Source: Selenomonadaceae bacterium
Lineage (GTDB): Bacteria; Bacillota; Negativicutes; Selenomonadales; Selenomonadaceae
Direction of reading: 5' to 3'
DNA length: 8,541 bases
NCBI GenBank assembly: GCA_017484235.1
Contig: JAFUTM010000305.1
Location: 1 to 8,541, forward strand
The first letter of the stretch is position 1; each line of letters begins with the position of its first letter. The position numbers and the translations under genes are program-made. A model generated the notes under the pieces. The model was not told the origin of the DNA. It searched no databases and saw nothing but the letters and a program-made list of their open reading frames with translations. Of the stretch, positions 1 to 7,355 are shown piece after piece.

Positions 1-1
1 C

Positions 2-979
2 CGCAGATTCAGCACGCCAGAAGTCTACACTGAAAAGATTAGTGCCGTCCACAATGTAATTGATACCGCAATCGCAGATGATGTTTCAATTATAATAACT
101 GATCTATTCGAAAGTGTTTCCGACTGGAGCAACGTAACCAAAAAGCTTCGTGAGAAATATTTTTCCAAGCATAAAGCTGTTGCAATCATTGGCATCAAAA
201 ATTCATTTATGGGTGACATCTTCGATGTCGGTCTGAACGCTGCAACGTACTATTACAATTCTTATGATTATGATTACAAGTTTAGACCATTTTATTTATT
301 TGTAATGGGCAGCGAGAATGAAGTTATGGAATTTATGGAACGCTGGAAGGATAAGCAGACCGCGCCAAATGAAATGAATTACGTTTTGTTTTCTGAAACG
401 TTGACTTCACCAGCCGTCAACTTCTCTAACCTTTCTTTAGGTGAAATGCAAAACTTTTTCATTGATGAAAATTTGGATATTAACGATAAACGTATGAAAG
501 AGTTTGGCATTGATACTTTTGATGAGCCTGCAGTTTTAAATGTATCATTTTCATATCAGCCGGTCTTTGGCGCCTGTCCTCTGGATATAAATGCATTAAA
601 TACCAAAGTGCAGGTGTTTACACTGGAAGAAGAAAATCAATGGCAGTTAAACGAGGCCGAAAATGATGCCTCACTTGAACTTAAGGAAGACGAAAAGCAG
701 CCCAGCTTGTATCACGTTAAACTGACATTTACACCAAGCCGAACGCTCAAGCCGGATAAAATTAATTTTGTCAATGCATCACTGGTTCCGTCGGCAAAGG
801 GCTATAAATTGCCAGATTGGATTAATAGATGGAATATGGCGAATGTAGACGTTGCGCCTGAACAATTTGACGGCTCAAAGACGATTAATTTAATTCACGT
901 TATGGAGTCTTTAAAAGATTCGGTACTTATTTCGGCACGTCCGGCGTTGATTAATATGAATTTAGTGATTAAACGCTGA
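2..979 (+). CDS. vWA-like protein of a tubulin/actin-type operon, 5'-truncated
   Basis: The reading frame is open from the first complete codon (position 2), so 325 C-terminal residues are visible and the true start lies upstream. The ATG at 209 is not the start: the codons before it read as good protein and no ribosome site precedes it. Residues about 27-37 (DDVSIIITDLF) look like a buried strand ending in an acidic loop, as in the 'iiiTDG' strand of von Willebrand A folds. A second strand (KAVAIIGIKNSFMGDIFDVG, about 58-77) and a third (KFRPFYLFVMG, about 93-103) continue an alternating alpha/beta pattern. A MIDAS DxSxS motif, if present, would be in the missing part. An acidic linker near residues 205-235 leads to a C-terminal part that looks beta-rich. 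No membrane segment or signal peptide is visible. It is the first visible gene of the operon, 45 bases before the next start. The vWA assignment is inference from fold pattern and context; a different Rossmann-like domain is possible. Confidence 0.85.
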   Translation, partial: RRFSTPEVYTEKISAVHNVIDTAIADDVSIIITDLFESVSDWSNVTKKLREKYFSKHKAVAIIGIKNSFMGDIFDVGLNAATYYYNSYDYDYKFRPFYLFVMGSENEVMEFMERWKDKQTAPNEMNYVLFSETLTSPAVNFSNLSLGEMQNFFIDENLDINDKRMKEFGIDTFDEPAVLNVSFSYQPVFGACPLDINALNTKVQVFTLEEENQWQLNEAENDASLELKEDEKQPSLYHVKLTFTPSRTLKPDKINFVNASLVPSAKGYKLPDWINRWNMANVDVAPEQFDGSKTINLIHVMESLKDSVLISARPALINMNLVIKR

Positions 980-1014
980 ATAAATTATAGGTAATATTCA
1001 TTTGTTAAAATATT

Positions 1015-1019
1015 AGGAG
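1015..1019 (+). promoter_or_regulatory. Ribosome binding site AGGAG that decides the start of the membrane protein gene
   Basis: AGGAG ends at 1019, where a possible in-frame GTG (1019-1021) begins, so that GTG overlaps the site and cannot be used with it. The ATG at 1025 is 5 bases downstream and the ATG at 1028 is 8 bases downstream. Either is a good start, and the proteins differ by one Met. Confidence 0.75.
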
Positions 1020-1024
1020 TGTTA

Positions 1025-1525
1025 ATGATGAATCGAAGTACTTTAACGGCGGTACAGATTGCTGCAATCTTAGCCGTTACCGCATTGATGTGCGTTATAA
1101 TTTATTATGCCGGCTCTGGAATTTCCGGACCGTCGCTTGCAAATGCGTCCGGCAATATGCCTTATCCAACGTGGCGTGCAAGCTATTTTAAAATAGTCTA
1201 TACCACAGGTATAATATCTGGACTAATGCTTTTGTTATGGCATATTATTTCCAGATTTTCACTTAAAATCAGCCACGTCAAAAATGTTGGAAAACGAAGT
1301 CTCTGGTCAATGTTCGGTGTGCTGAGTTTATTAACTTGCATTGCCGCTCCAAAACTTTTGGCAAATTTATACAAAATCCAGATCAATGCCGTCATAACTA
1401 CATTATTTATAGTTTGTCTCTTTATTATTGGATATTGGGTATGCAGTATATTTACAACGCCAAGAGCTTATAAATATACGCCGGTTGGCGCAAGTTTGAT
1501 ACTGGCACCAAAAGATAGAAAGTGA
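1025..1525 (+). CDS. Small four-TM integral membrane protein of unknown function
   Basis: I do not recognise a named family. The 166-residue product has four clear hydrophobic segments at about residues 9-29, 55-77, 92-114 and 119-143. They are separated by a polar loop (about 30-54, rich in Gly, Ser, Asn and Pro) and a basic loop (about 78-91, with several Lys and one Arg). The basic loop between helices 2 and 3 and the basic tail (TTPRAYKYTP to APKDRK) suggest both termini and that loop are cytoplasmic, with the 30-54 loop outside. No catalytic motif is apparent. The start was set by the AGGAG at 1015-1019; a GTG at 1019 overlaps that site and was rejected. The gene ends 7 bases before the tubulin-like gene, whose ribosome site overlaps this stop codon, so the two are probably co-translated. 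By context it may be the membrane partner of the tubulin-like or actin-like protein. That role is inference. Confidence 0.88.
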   Translation: MMNRSTLTAVQIAAILAVTALMCVIIYYAGSGISGPSLANASGNMPYPTWRASYFKIVYTTGIISGLMLLLWHIISRFSLKISHVKNVGKRSLWSMFGVLSLLTCIAAPKLLANLYKIQINAVITTLFIVCLFIIGYWVCSIFTTPRAYKYTPVGASLILAPKDRK

Positions 1526-1532
1526 GGACGAT

Positions 1533-2984
1533 ATGGGCTACTATTTTATATCAATCGGCGGTTCCGGTGCAAAAATTATGGAATCACTGACACATCTTTG
1601 CGTTGCTGGTCTGCTGCCGCGCAGAGAAAAACTTTACGTTATGGCGATTGATCCTGACACTGGAAATGGCAATTTAAACCGGAGCAGTGCGGCGCTCAAG
1701 AGTTTTGAAACTTTCCAAAATTTTGCAGTTGGAAAGGAAACGCCGCTCTTTAAAAATAAAATTGAGCTGGCCGATCCATTTCCTTGGAATCCAACTGAAC
1801 ACGACAAGACTCTTGACGACATAATGTTATATCAGACGATGCAGCCTGACGTTAAGACACTCTATGAGGTATTGTATACCCGCGCTGAACGTAATACATT
1901 TTTAAATGAAGGTTTTCGCGGCCATCCTTCAATCGGCGCAGCGGTAATGGCTAAAAAGATTCCGCTGGACAATTGGAAAGATGAAGAGTCAGAGCCTTGG
2001 AATCGTTTTTTTGAGTTGGTTAAACAGGATAAAGACGGTGCAACCGCAAAAATATTTTTAGCCGGTTCAGTCTTTGGCGGCACGGGCGCAGCAGGTATGC
2101 CAACTATATCGCGGCTTCTGCACAGTAAATTCAGCACTTATGATCGAGTTGCTATCGGCGGCGCATTAGTCTTGCCATATTTTTCATTTGCAACGCCGAC
2201 GCAGGAACAGACTGATGGTCAGATTTATGCCTCTTCTGAAAACTTTTTGACTAATACTAAGGCTGCACTTAAATATTATGCGCTAAAAGATAACGTCTAT
2301 GATTCGATGTATTTTATTGGTGATGATATTATGTCGCCGGTTAAAAATTTCAGCGTTGGTGCCTTGACACAGATGAACGATGCTCATATGGTTGACTTTT
2401 ACGGTGCACTGGCGGCGATTGATTTTTATCAGACGGACCTGCGCAATATGAAGAAGTGCTCTTATATAAATCACAACGATGATAACTCGTTTAAGTGGAA
2501 CGACTTTCCAACGCTTGAAAATATCGACGGTGAGCCCTTCCATATTAAAGAACAGTTTACGCAGTTTACTCGATTTATTTTTGCGTATTTGCATTTGGTG
2601 AAGCCGGTACTGAGTGGACTTGCGTCCGGTGAAATTAAGGATTATAAATATCCGTGGTTTATCGATTATTTAAAAGGCATAGATGTTGATTCACGTGATA
2701 TACAAAGTTTTGAAAAATATGCGGAAAGTTTTGTACTTTGGCTTAAACAGATTGAGACCAATAACCGTGATGTACGATTAATCAAGCAAAATTCATTTGA
2801 CGTTGAGTACGGCTTTAAGATATCGCCGGATCATTTCTCAACTTGTGCATATGACGAAGACAGCGGAATTAGTATACACGAACTTTGGTACCGACTTACA
2901 GAACGCAAATGCGCTGACGAAGAGAATACACGCGGCTTTGGCCGATTTTTACGCACGCTTTATGACTGCTGTGCAATAGATTAA
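1533..2984 (+). CDS. Divergent tubulin/FtsZ-superfamily GTPase (tubulin-like protein)
   Basis: This 483-residue protein shows the nucleotide-binding hallmarks of the tubulin/FtsZ superfamily. A glycine-rich N-terminal loop after the first strand (FISIGGSGAK, residues 5-14) matches the T1 region. A strand and loop follow (VMAIDPDTGNGNLN, about 36-49). The tubulin signature loop FGGTGAAG is at 181-188, after strand KIFLAGSV, and corresponds to GGGTGTG of FtsZ. A helix around 234-250 (SENFLTNTKAALKYY) is placed like the core H7 helix. The segment 280-288 (QMNDAHMVD) could serve as the T7 loop that completes GTP hydrolysis in a partner subunit, but this match is weak. No transmembrane segment is seen. 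It is not FtsZ: the usual FtsZ core and C-terminal tail are not recognisable and it is about 100 residues longer. It most resembles 'tubulin-like' family proteins that occur beside vWA or ATPase genes. The ATG at 1533 follows TGAGGA (1523-1528), overlapping the previous stop. Nucleotide binding is well supported; polymerisation is only inferred. Confidence 0.9.
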   Translation: MGYYFISIGGSGAKIMESLTHLCVAGLLPRREKLYVMAIDPDTGNGNLNRSSAALKSFETFQNFAVGKETPLFKNKIELADPFPWNPTEHDKTLDDIMLYQTMQPDVKTLYEVLYTRAERNTFLNEGFRGHPSIGAAVMAKKIPLDNWKDEESEPWNRFFELVKQDKDGATAKIFLAGSVFGGTGAAGMPTISRLLHSKFSTYDRVAIGGALVLPYFSFATPTQEQTDGQIYASSENFLTNTKAALKYYALKDNVYDSMYFIGDDIMSPVKNFSVGALTQMNDAHMVDFYGALAAIDFYQTDLRNMKKCSYINHNDDNSFKWNDFPTLENIDGEPFHIKEQFTQFTRFIFAYLHLVKPVLSGLASGEIKDYKYPWFIDYLKGIDVDSRDIQSFEKYAESFVLWLKQIETNNRDVRLIKQNSFDVEYGFKISPDHFSTCAYDEDSGISIHELWYRLTERKCADEENTRGFGRFLRTLYDCCAID

Positions 2985-3006
2985 TAAATTATCGTCTAAT
3001 TAAAAT

Positions 3007-3010
3007 GGAG
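3007..3010 (+). promoter_or_regulatory. Ribosome binding site GGAG that decides the start of the actin/Hsp70-like gene
   Basis: The GGAG core overlaps an in-frame GTG at 3010-3012 and lies 8 bases before the ATG at 3019. That spacing favours the ATG and gives a protein of 1109 rather than 1112 residues. Confidence 0.75.
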
Positions 3011-3018
3011 TGAAAAAT

Positions 3019-6000
3019 ATGCCGGATAGATTTTTGCCGATGCTTCCAAAGTTAAACGAAGCAGCGGCAGTTGATCTCAGTCAGCCGAGTGTCTGGCTAA
3101 GAAAAGATCACGATTTTTTAAACTCACTTATCAAAAGTTTAGCGGTGAGCAATTCAATTACTGACGTTGGCAATATTGATTCAATTCCTGACGTTTGGGC
3201 ACGACCATTATTGTTTAAAATGGCGTTATTCGACTCTCAAAAAACTTCCGCGCAGGAATTTGTTAAAGGTTTGCACGATTATGTTTTAGGTGAGTGGCGC
3301 TGTATTTTGGCAATGATTGCGTTAAAAAATATTAAACGCCTTGACCTTAAAGCTATACCGATAAATTTAATTGAAGATAACAGCGATATTGCACAGGTGC
3401 TGAAAGCTCTTGCGCCGAAAGAATCCATTAACGGTGATGAAAATAGCTGGATAAATGACGTTTACGTAATCTTTTATCAAAACAGACCAATTGCAATGAC
3501 TTCACCTACTACTTTAGTCTCAGCCGCTGCAGATTACAGCCGATTGTTCAATGGCACACTGCCTCAGCCGTGGAGCCGTGACGGACGTACGCTCACCGAT
3601 CCAATTGATTATCTTACTTCTGATGATTTAGCAGCGCTGCGCTTCTGGATTAATAAACTGCAGAATGATATTTTAGATAAAACGCGCTCTGCTCAGTGGC
3701 AAAATACTGAGATATGCAACAGTTTGTTGACCTGTCTGCAGGAATATCGAAATGATATTGAACGTAAAAACTTACAGCTCAATACAAACTTTGATTCGAT
3801 AAATTCTGAATTAAATCTCACTAAAGGTATTGCGCGTCTGTTGAATCAAACAGTAAAAGGCCGCGAGGCTACTGCAGAAGATTCGGCTGTCCGTCTCATT
3901 ATATCGAGCGCTCGCAAACAGCGAAACATACTGCTTGTATCGCCGGATATGGTCAGAGACTTTGCCGAACAGGAAGGTATTCCGGCAACTCAGCTTTTAA
4001 TTTGGTTAGGATTATCGGCAAATGACATCAATGAGCAGGCTCTGAGTGAAGGTCGCAATAAAATCGGGCGTATATCACTCACCGGCACAGAGTACCGCCG
4101 GCCAGAAGAATTTTTTACAGATCGAATGGCAGTAATTGATCCTGGCAATGCAATAACCGGTTCACTGCCAATTCCTGGTGCTCAGATGCTTGCCGAAATT
4201 GATTTAAGTGCGATTTTGCCGATTAAGCGCGAACTGTTGGATTACTTCACGCCGGAAGAGATAACCAGACGAATCCACATTGAAGACACAGCTGAAGAAA
4301 TTCGCGTCCACTTTTTATTTCCACTGTCCGGCATAAATGGCCAGCAGACGGATTATAAATATACCAAGTCTTATCCGAAGCGCGATCTGATTTACATTGA
4401 AACCAACGTGCCGATTGTCGAAATCTGGCCGAACATCAAACGCGACGGCTGGAATAAATATTATCTCTACTATGAGAATACAGAGGCACAGAATCAAAAT
4501 TCAACTGAAGTCGGAAAAGACTTCTTTTATGTGTATCCGTGGAACTATGGAAAAGATGTAAGCTCTACTGTGCCGAAGCAGGGCTTATCTAACAGATACA
4601 CTGCGCGGCTCAATAATTTTCCAGAGGCGTTGATATGCACTGATAATGAGTCACGCGGCGCATTCGTTCAGCCGGTCGAGGTCGGTGTTATTTTATTAAA
4701 ACAGCCGGAGTCCGTAAATAGAGAAACTGAACTCACTTGGCAGATGGGCGTTGACTTTGGAACGTCCAGCACAATGATTTATTATCGCGAAGGCAGCAAG
4801 ACGCCAACGCCGCTGACCTTTGAACCGCACTTGTTCCAAGTCACAAATAGCGGCGTTGATCGTAACAGTACGTTTATTAACTTTATACCTTCACTTATGC
4901 CTAAACAGCGCGACGGTTCATTTTTAAGTATATTCCACCTGCTTAACACGGAAAATCTCCACGATGAAATTAGACCGCTGATTGACGGTCACGTATTTTC
5001 ATTGACGACAAATAATACGGAAATTTTTGTCGACTTTGCAAGCCGTATTGATTCTAATCTTAAATGGAAAGATGACGATATTGGACGGCGGAAGGTTGCG
5101 GCCTACGTGCAGCAAATTTGTATTCAGAGTGTTGCCGAAGCTGCACTTCGAGGTGTTGATAAATTAAAGTGGAATTTTTCATTCCCAACGGCTTTTTCAA
5201 AAGAACAAAAACTTGCGTTCCAGGCGACCTGTCAGGAAGCAATCAACGAAGCCTACAAGGATACCTGCTATGAGGGCGCTCAAGATATAATTGAATCGTG
5301 GCCGGAGAGTAAAGCCTCTGCTTATCACTTCAAAAAGTATAACGGCACACATTTCAGTGACGGCGCGATCTGCCTTGACATTGGTGCAGGTACAACGGAT
5401 ATTTCAATAATCAGCGGCCAGCCGGCTAAAATCGTTTATCATACGTCTATACAGTTTGCCGGTCGTTATCTGTTTATGCCGATTTATCGTCACTATGAGC
5501 TGTTTGCGTCTAAGAATTTAAATCTGTCTGACGTTGACGATGAGCAGCGGCAGGCGATAATTGATGCGGATATGCGTGAAAACAGTGAAGAATATTTAAA
5601 AAATCTCAGTTTTATTGCTGGACGTGAAGAAGTCAAAAATGTTCTTCAACAGTCGCAGCTTGCAATGGCCGGTATCTTTTATTATCTTGGCAACATTTTA
5701 TATGAGCTTCATCAAAAAGATGTTTACTCTGAAAGCAACGTGCCGGACATTTACGTTGGCGGTAATGGCTCACGCATTTTTAAGTGGCTGACGGGCGGCG
5801 TGTCACAGATAACTAACAATCCATTTATGGAAGTGCTCAAACGTATGATTGCTGAGTCGTCCGGCTTATCGGATTCTGACTTTAATATCTACCTCAGTCA
5901 TAATCCTAAAGTTGAAGTTGCAAGCGGAATGATTGAGATTAAACCGACAAACGACAGTGAATTTTACGACGAAAGACGGCAGATACTTTCAATCTTCGGT

Positions 6001-6348
6001 AAGGGCGCGGACAGTTATATTGCAAATTCCGTGATTGCCGGTGAAGTCTATAAAGTTATGGGCGATGAGCACGGCAAAGGTACATTTATTTCGGCGTATG
6101 ACATCAGCAATGGTCTGAACGTTGATAAGCTGCCGACGTTTGCAGAATTTCTGGATATTTTTAATTCGGATCAAAACATTTGGAACGAAGGCATCGACAT
6201 TGATAACAGCCAGCAGCGCGACATACAGAAGCGCGTCAACGGATATTATGTGCAATCCAAAGGCAAAGAACTCAAAAAAGTCTTTGTCGAGCCAGTATTT
6301 ATAATTGCAATGAAAATTTTAATGGAGATGCTGAATCGTGATGAATAA
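3019..6348 (+). CDS. Large protein with C-terminal actin/Hsp70-fold ATPase domain and a novel 570-residue N-terminal region
   Basis: The second half carries the motif set of the actin/Hsp70/ParM ATPase superfamily: phosphate-1 loop DFGTSST at residues 579-585 after strand WQMGV; a connecting segment FSFPTAFS at about 720-727; phosphate-2 loop DIGAGTTD at 787-794; and adenosine loop VGGNGS at 913-918. The spacing between phosphate-1 and phosphate-2 (about 210 residues) is slightly longer than in Hsp70. About 195 residues follow the adenosine motif, including NPKVEVASGM, a conserved-looking element near the end of the fold. No Hsp70 substrate-binding domain is evident after the ATPase. The first 570 residues match nothing I can name. 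They start with a mostly helical block (to about 220, with SIPDVWARPLLF at 55-66 and TSPTTLV at 161-167), then a helical stretch, then an apparently beta-rich block with aromatic-rich segments (VEIWPN, FPEALIC) just before the ATPase. The protein looks cytoplasmic. The gene overlaps the next by 8 bases. It may be a filament-forming actin homologue or a chaperone-like ATPase; sequence alone cannot separate these. Confidence 0.92.
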   Translation: MPDRFLPMLPKLNEAAAVDLSQPSVWLRKDHDFLNSLIKSLAVSNSITDVGNIDSIPDVWARPLLFKMALFDSQKTSAQEFVKGLHDYVLGEWRCILAMIALKNIKRLDLKAIPINLIEDNSDIAQVLKALAPKESINGDENSWINDVYVIFYQNRPIAMTSPTTLVSAAADYSRLFNGTLPQPWSRDGRTLTDPIDYLTSDDLAALRFWINKLQNDILDKTRSAQWQNTEICNSLLTCLQEYRNDIERKNLQLNTNFDSINSELNLTKGIARLLNQTVKGREATAEDSAVRLIISSARKQRNILLVSPDMVRDFAEQEGIPATQLLIWLGLSANDINEQALSEGRNKIGRISLTGTEYRRPEEFFTDRMAVIDPGNAITGSLPIPGAQMLAEIDLSAILPIKRELLDYFTPEEITRRIHIEDTAEEIRVHFLFPLSGINGQQTDYKYTKSYPKRDLIYIETNVPIVEIWPNIKRDGWNKYYLYYENTEAQNQNSTEVGKDFFYVYPWNYGKDVSSTVPKQGLSNRYTARLNNFPEALICTDNESRGAFVQPVEVGVILLKQPESVNRETELTWQMGVDFGTSSTMIYYREGSKTPTPLTFEPHLFQVTNSGVDRNSTFINFIPSLMPKQRDGSFLSIFHLLNTENLHDEIRPLIDGHVFSLTTNNTEIFVDFASRIDSNLKWKDDDIGRRKVAAYVQQICIQSVAEAALRGVDKLKWNFSFPTAFSKEQKLAFQATCQEAINEAYKDTCYEGAQDIIESWPESKASAYHFKKYNGTHFSDGAICLDIGAGTTDISIISGQPAKIVYHTSIQFAGRYLFMPIYRHYELFASKNLNLSDVDDEQRQAIIDADMRENSEEYLKNLSFIAGREEVKNVLQQSQLAMAGIFYYLGNILYELHQKDVYSESNVPDIYVGGNGSRIFKWLTGGVSQITNNPFMEVLKRMIAESSGLSDSDFNIYLSHNPKVEVASGMIEIKPTNDSEFYDERRQILSIFGKGADSYIANSVIAGEVYKVMGDEHGKGTFISAYDISNGLNVDKLPTFAEFLDIFNSDQNIWNEGIDIDNSQQRDIQKRVNGYYVQSKGKELKKVFVEPVFIIAMKILMEMLNRDE

Positions 6349-7339
6349 ACATAATATAAAATATAAACTGCTTGGCTTCGTTTTAGCTGCCGGAATGTTT
6401 ATTTTAAATGTTTCTGGTACTGCTCACGCTGAGTTATACGAAGAGGAAATAAATCAAGTCCGAAATGAAATCAATCAGGCGACGGAGAATTTATCTCAGC
6501 AGATTAAATCCGATATATTTAAGCAAGTGGAACCAAATATAACTCAGCAAATTACAGATATGGTTCCGGCACAAGTAAGTGAACAGTTGGCACCACTGGG
6601 CAGTATGACAGGCTATGCAGCTTTCATTGCGCTTGTAATTGCTATTGCGGCTTTGCTTGTGGGCATTTATATTGGTCGCGGATTTTCAATGAAGATGAAT
6701 AATCTCAGCCGTGATTTAAAAGAACAAAATAAACTTAAAGATATAATCGCTAGACAAAATGATGAAATCGTCAAACTTCAAGTTGCGATTAAAAATCTGA
6801 ACATTAAGCCCAATGCAGTTGAATCAAACGTACCAGACAATGATAATAATAAAGAAATTGAAAGCCGTCCTAAACCTAAATCACCAAAATTAATTTCCAT
6901 AAAGAACGATGAAACACCACCAGAACCACCGCCTGACAAATCACAGGAATTTTTGGACGCAATTAATGAGCTGCAACAGGCAAAGGGCTTTGAAGCTCGT
7001 GAACTCAAAGAAAAAATCATTAATAAATTCAATATACGGGCGTTTTTCTGTAAAAATGCCGATGCGCGAATGAATCAGCCGGAGCTGCCGATTGTACTTG
7101 CGGAAGTCTCTCCGGCGAAGGGCGCATACTGGGCATATGCAATAGGTAACGATACATATGCGGTGGTTCCTAATCTAAATACTTATACCGCACATCATCA
7201 CATTGCAGGTGGAATGAGTGAAGCCTTTGATTCAAACTTTGCTGCCGGTAAAGTTTATAATAATATTGAAGTAGAAAAGCCTGCCTTATTCACGGGCAAC
7301 TGGCAAGTCATTGAAAAAGGCAAGCTGAATTTGAGCTGA
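6341..7339 (+). CDS. Signal-peptide, single-TM coiled-coil protein with a C-terminal domain shared with the next gene
   Basis: I do not recognise a named family for this 332-residue protein, but its layout is clear. Residues 1-30 form a Sec signal peptide (basic MNKHNIKYK, hydrophobic core, cleavage site TAHA before Glu31). Residues 31-85 are helical and polar, likely an outside coiled coil. Residues 92-112 (from YAAFIALVIAIA to GIYIG) are a membrane helix followed by R113 and K118, which places the rest in the cytoplasm by the positive-inside rule. Residues 116-155 form a second coiled coil (NNLSRDLKEQ onward). A Lys/Pro-rich linker (about 156-200, with PPEPPP) leads to a C-terminal domain (about 202-332) containing RMNQPELP (243-250), YWAYAIG and AGGM (289-292). 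The same domain ends the next protein. The start could also be the GTG at 6338, which is better spaced from GGAG (6324-6327); the ATG at 6341 was preferred as the common codon. Overlap with the previous gene suggests translational coupling. Probable role: membrane anchor or adaptor for the cytoplasmic NTPases (inference). Confidence 0.88.
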   Translation: MNKHNIKYKLLGFVLAAGMFILNVSGTAHAELYEEEINQVRNEINQATENLSQQIKSDIFKQVEPNITQQITDMVPAQVSEQLAPLGSMTGYAAFIALVIAIAALLVGIYIGRGFSMKMNNLSRDLKEQNKLKDIIARQNDEIVKLQVAIKNLNIKPNAVESNVPDNDNNKEIESRPKPKSPKLISIKNDETPPEPPPDKSQEFLDAINELQQAKGFEARELKEKIINKFNIRAFFCKNADARMNQPELPIVLAEVSPAKGAYWAYAIGNDTYAVVPNLNTYTAHHHIAGGMSEAFDSNFAAGKVYNNIEVEKPALFTGNWQVIEKGKLNLS

Positions 7340-7355
7340 TATGGAATGATAAATT

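Noticed and set aside
25..219. A 64-codon - strand open frame at the left edge
   Set aside because: The opposite strand is open from the window start and continues without break into the clear + strand gene.
992..1015. Inverted repeat TAATATT/AATATTA just before the ribosome site of the membrane protein gene
   Set aside because: All A/T with a 10-base loop; too weak to claim as a regulatory hairpin, and no terminator T-run follows it.
980..1024. Possible internal promoter in the largest gap of the operon
   Set aside because: The stretch is A/T-rich, but I found no convincing -35 and -10 pair at proper spacing.
2283..2594. A 103-codon - strand open frame, with similar ones at 1862-2137, 5989-6255 and 6778-7032
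   Set aside because: All lie antisense inside clear genes, lack ribosome sites and show no domain-like pattern.
2797..2979. A 60-codon + strand frame overlapping the 3' end of the tubulin-like gene, suggesting a frameshift
   Set aside because: The main frame keeps protein-like sequence to its own stop (GFGRFLRTLYDCC near the end), and the overlapping frame has no ribosome site; it is a shadow.
1533..2984. Calling the tubulin-like gene ftsZ
   Set aside because: The signature loop is FGGTGAAG rather than GGGTGTG, the length and C-terminus differ, and there are no cell-wall or division genes around it.
3019..6348. Calling the large ATPase dnaK or SrfB
   Set aside because: There is no Hsp70 substrate domain after the ATPase and no nearby J-protein or GrpE gene. 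Similarity to SrfB could not be supported from memory of its sequence.
7341..7349. Two-codon mini-ORF (ATG GAA TGA) just before the last operon gene
   Set aside because: More simply read as part of a weak ribosome site; such a short start-stop occurs by chance.
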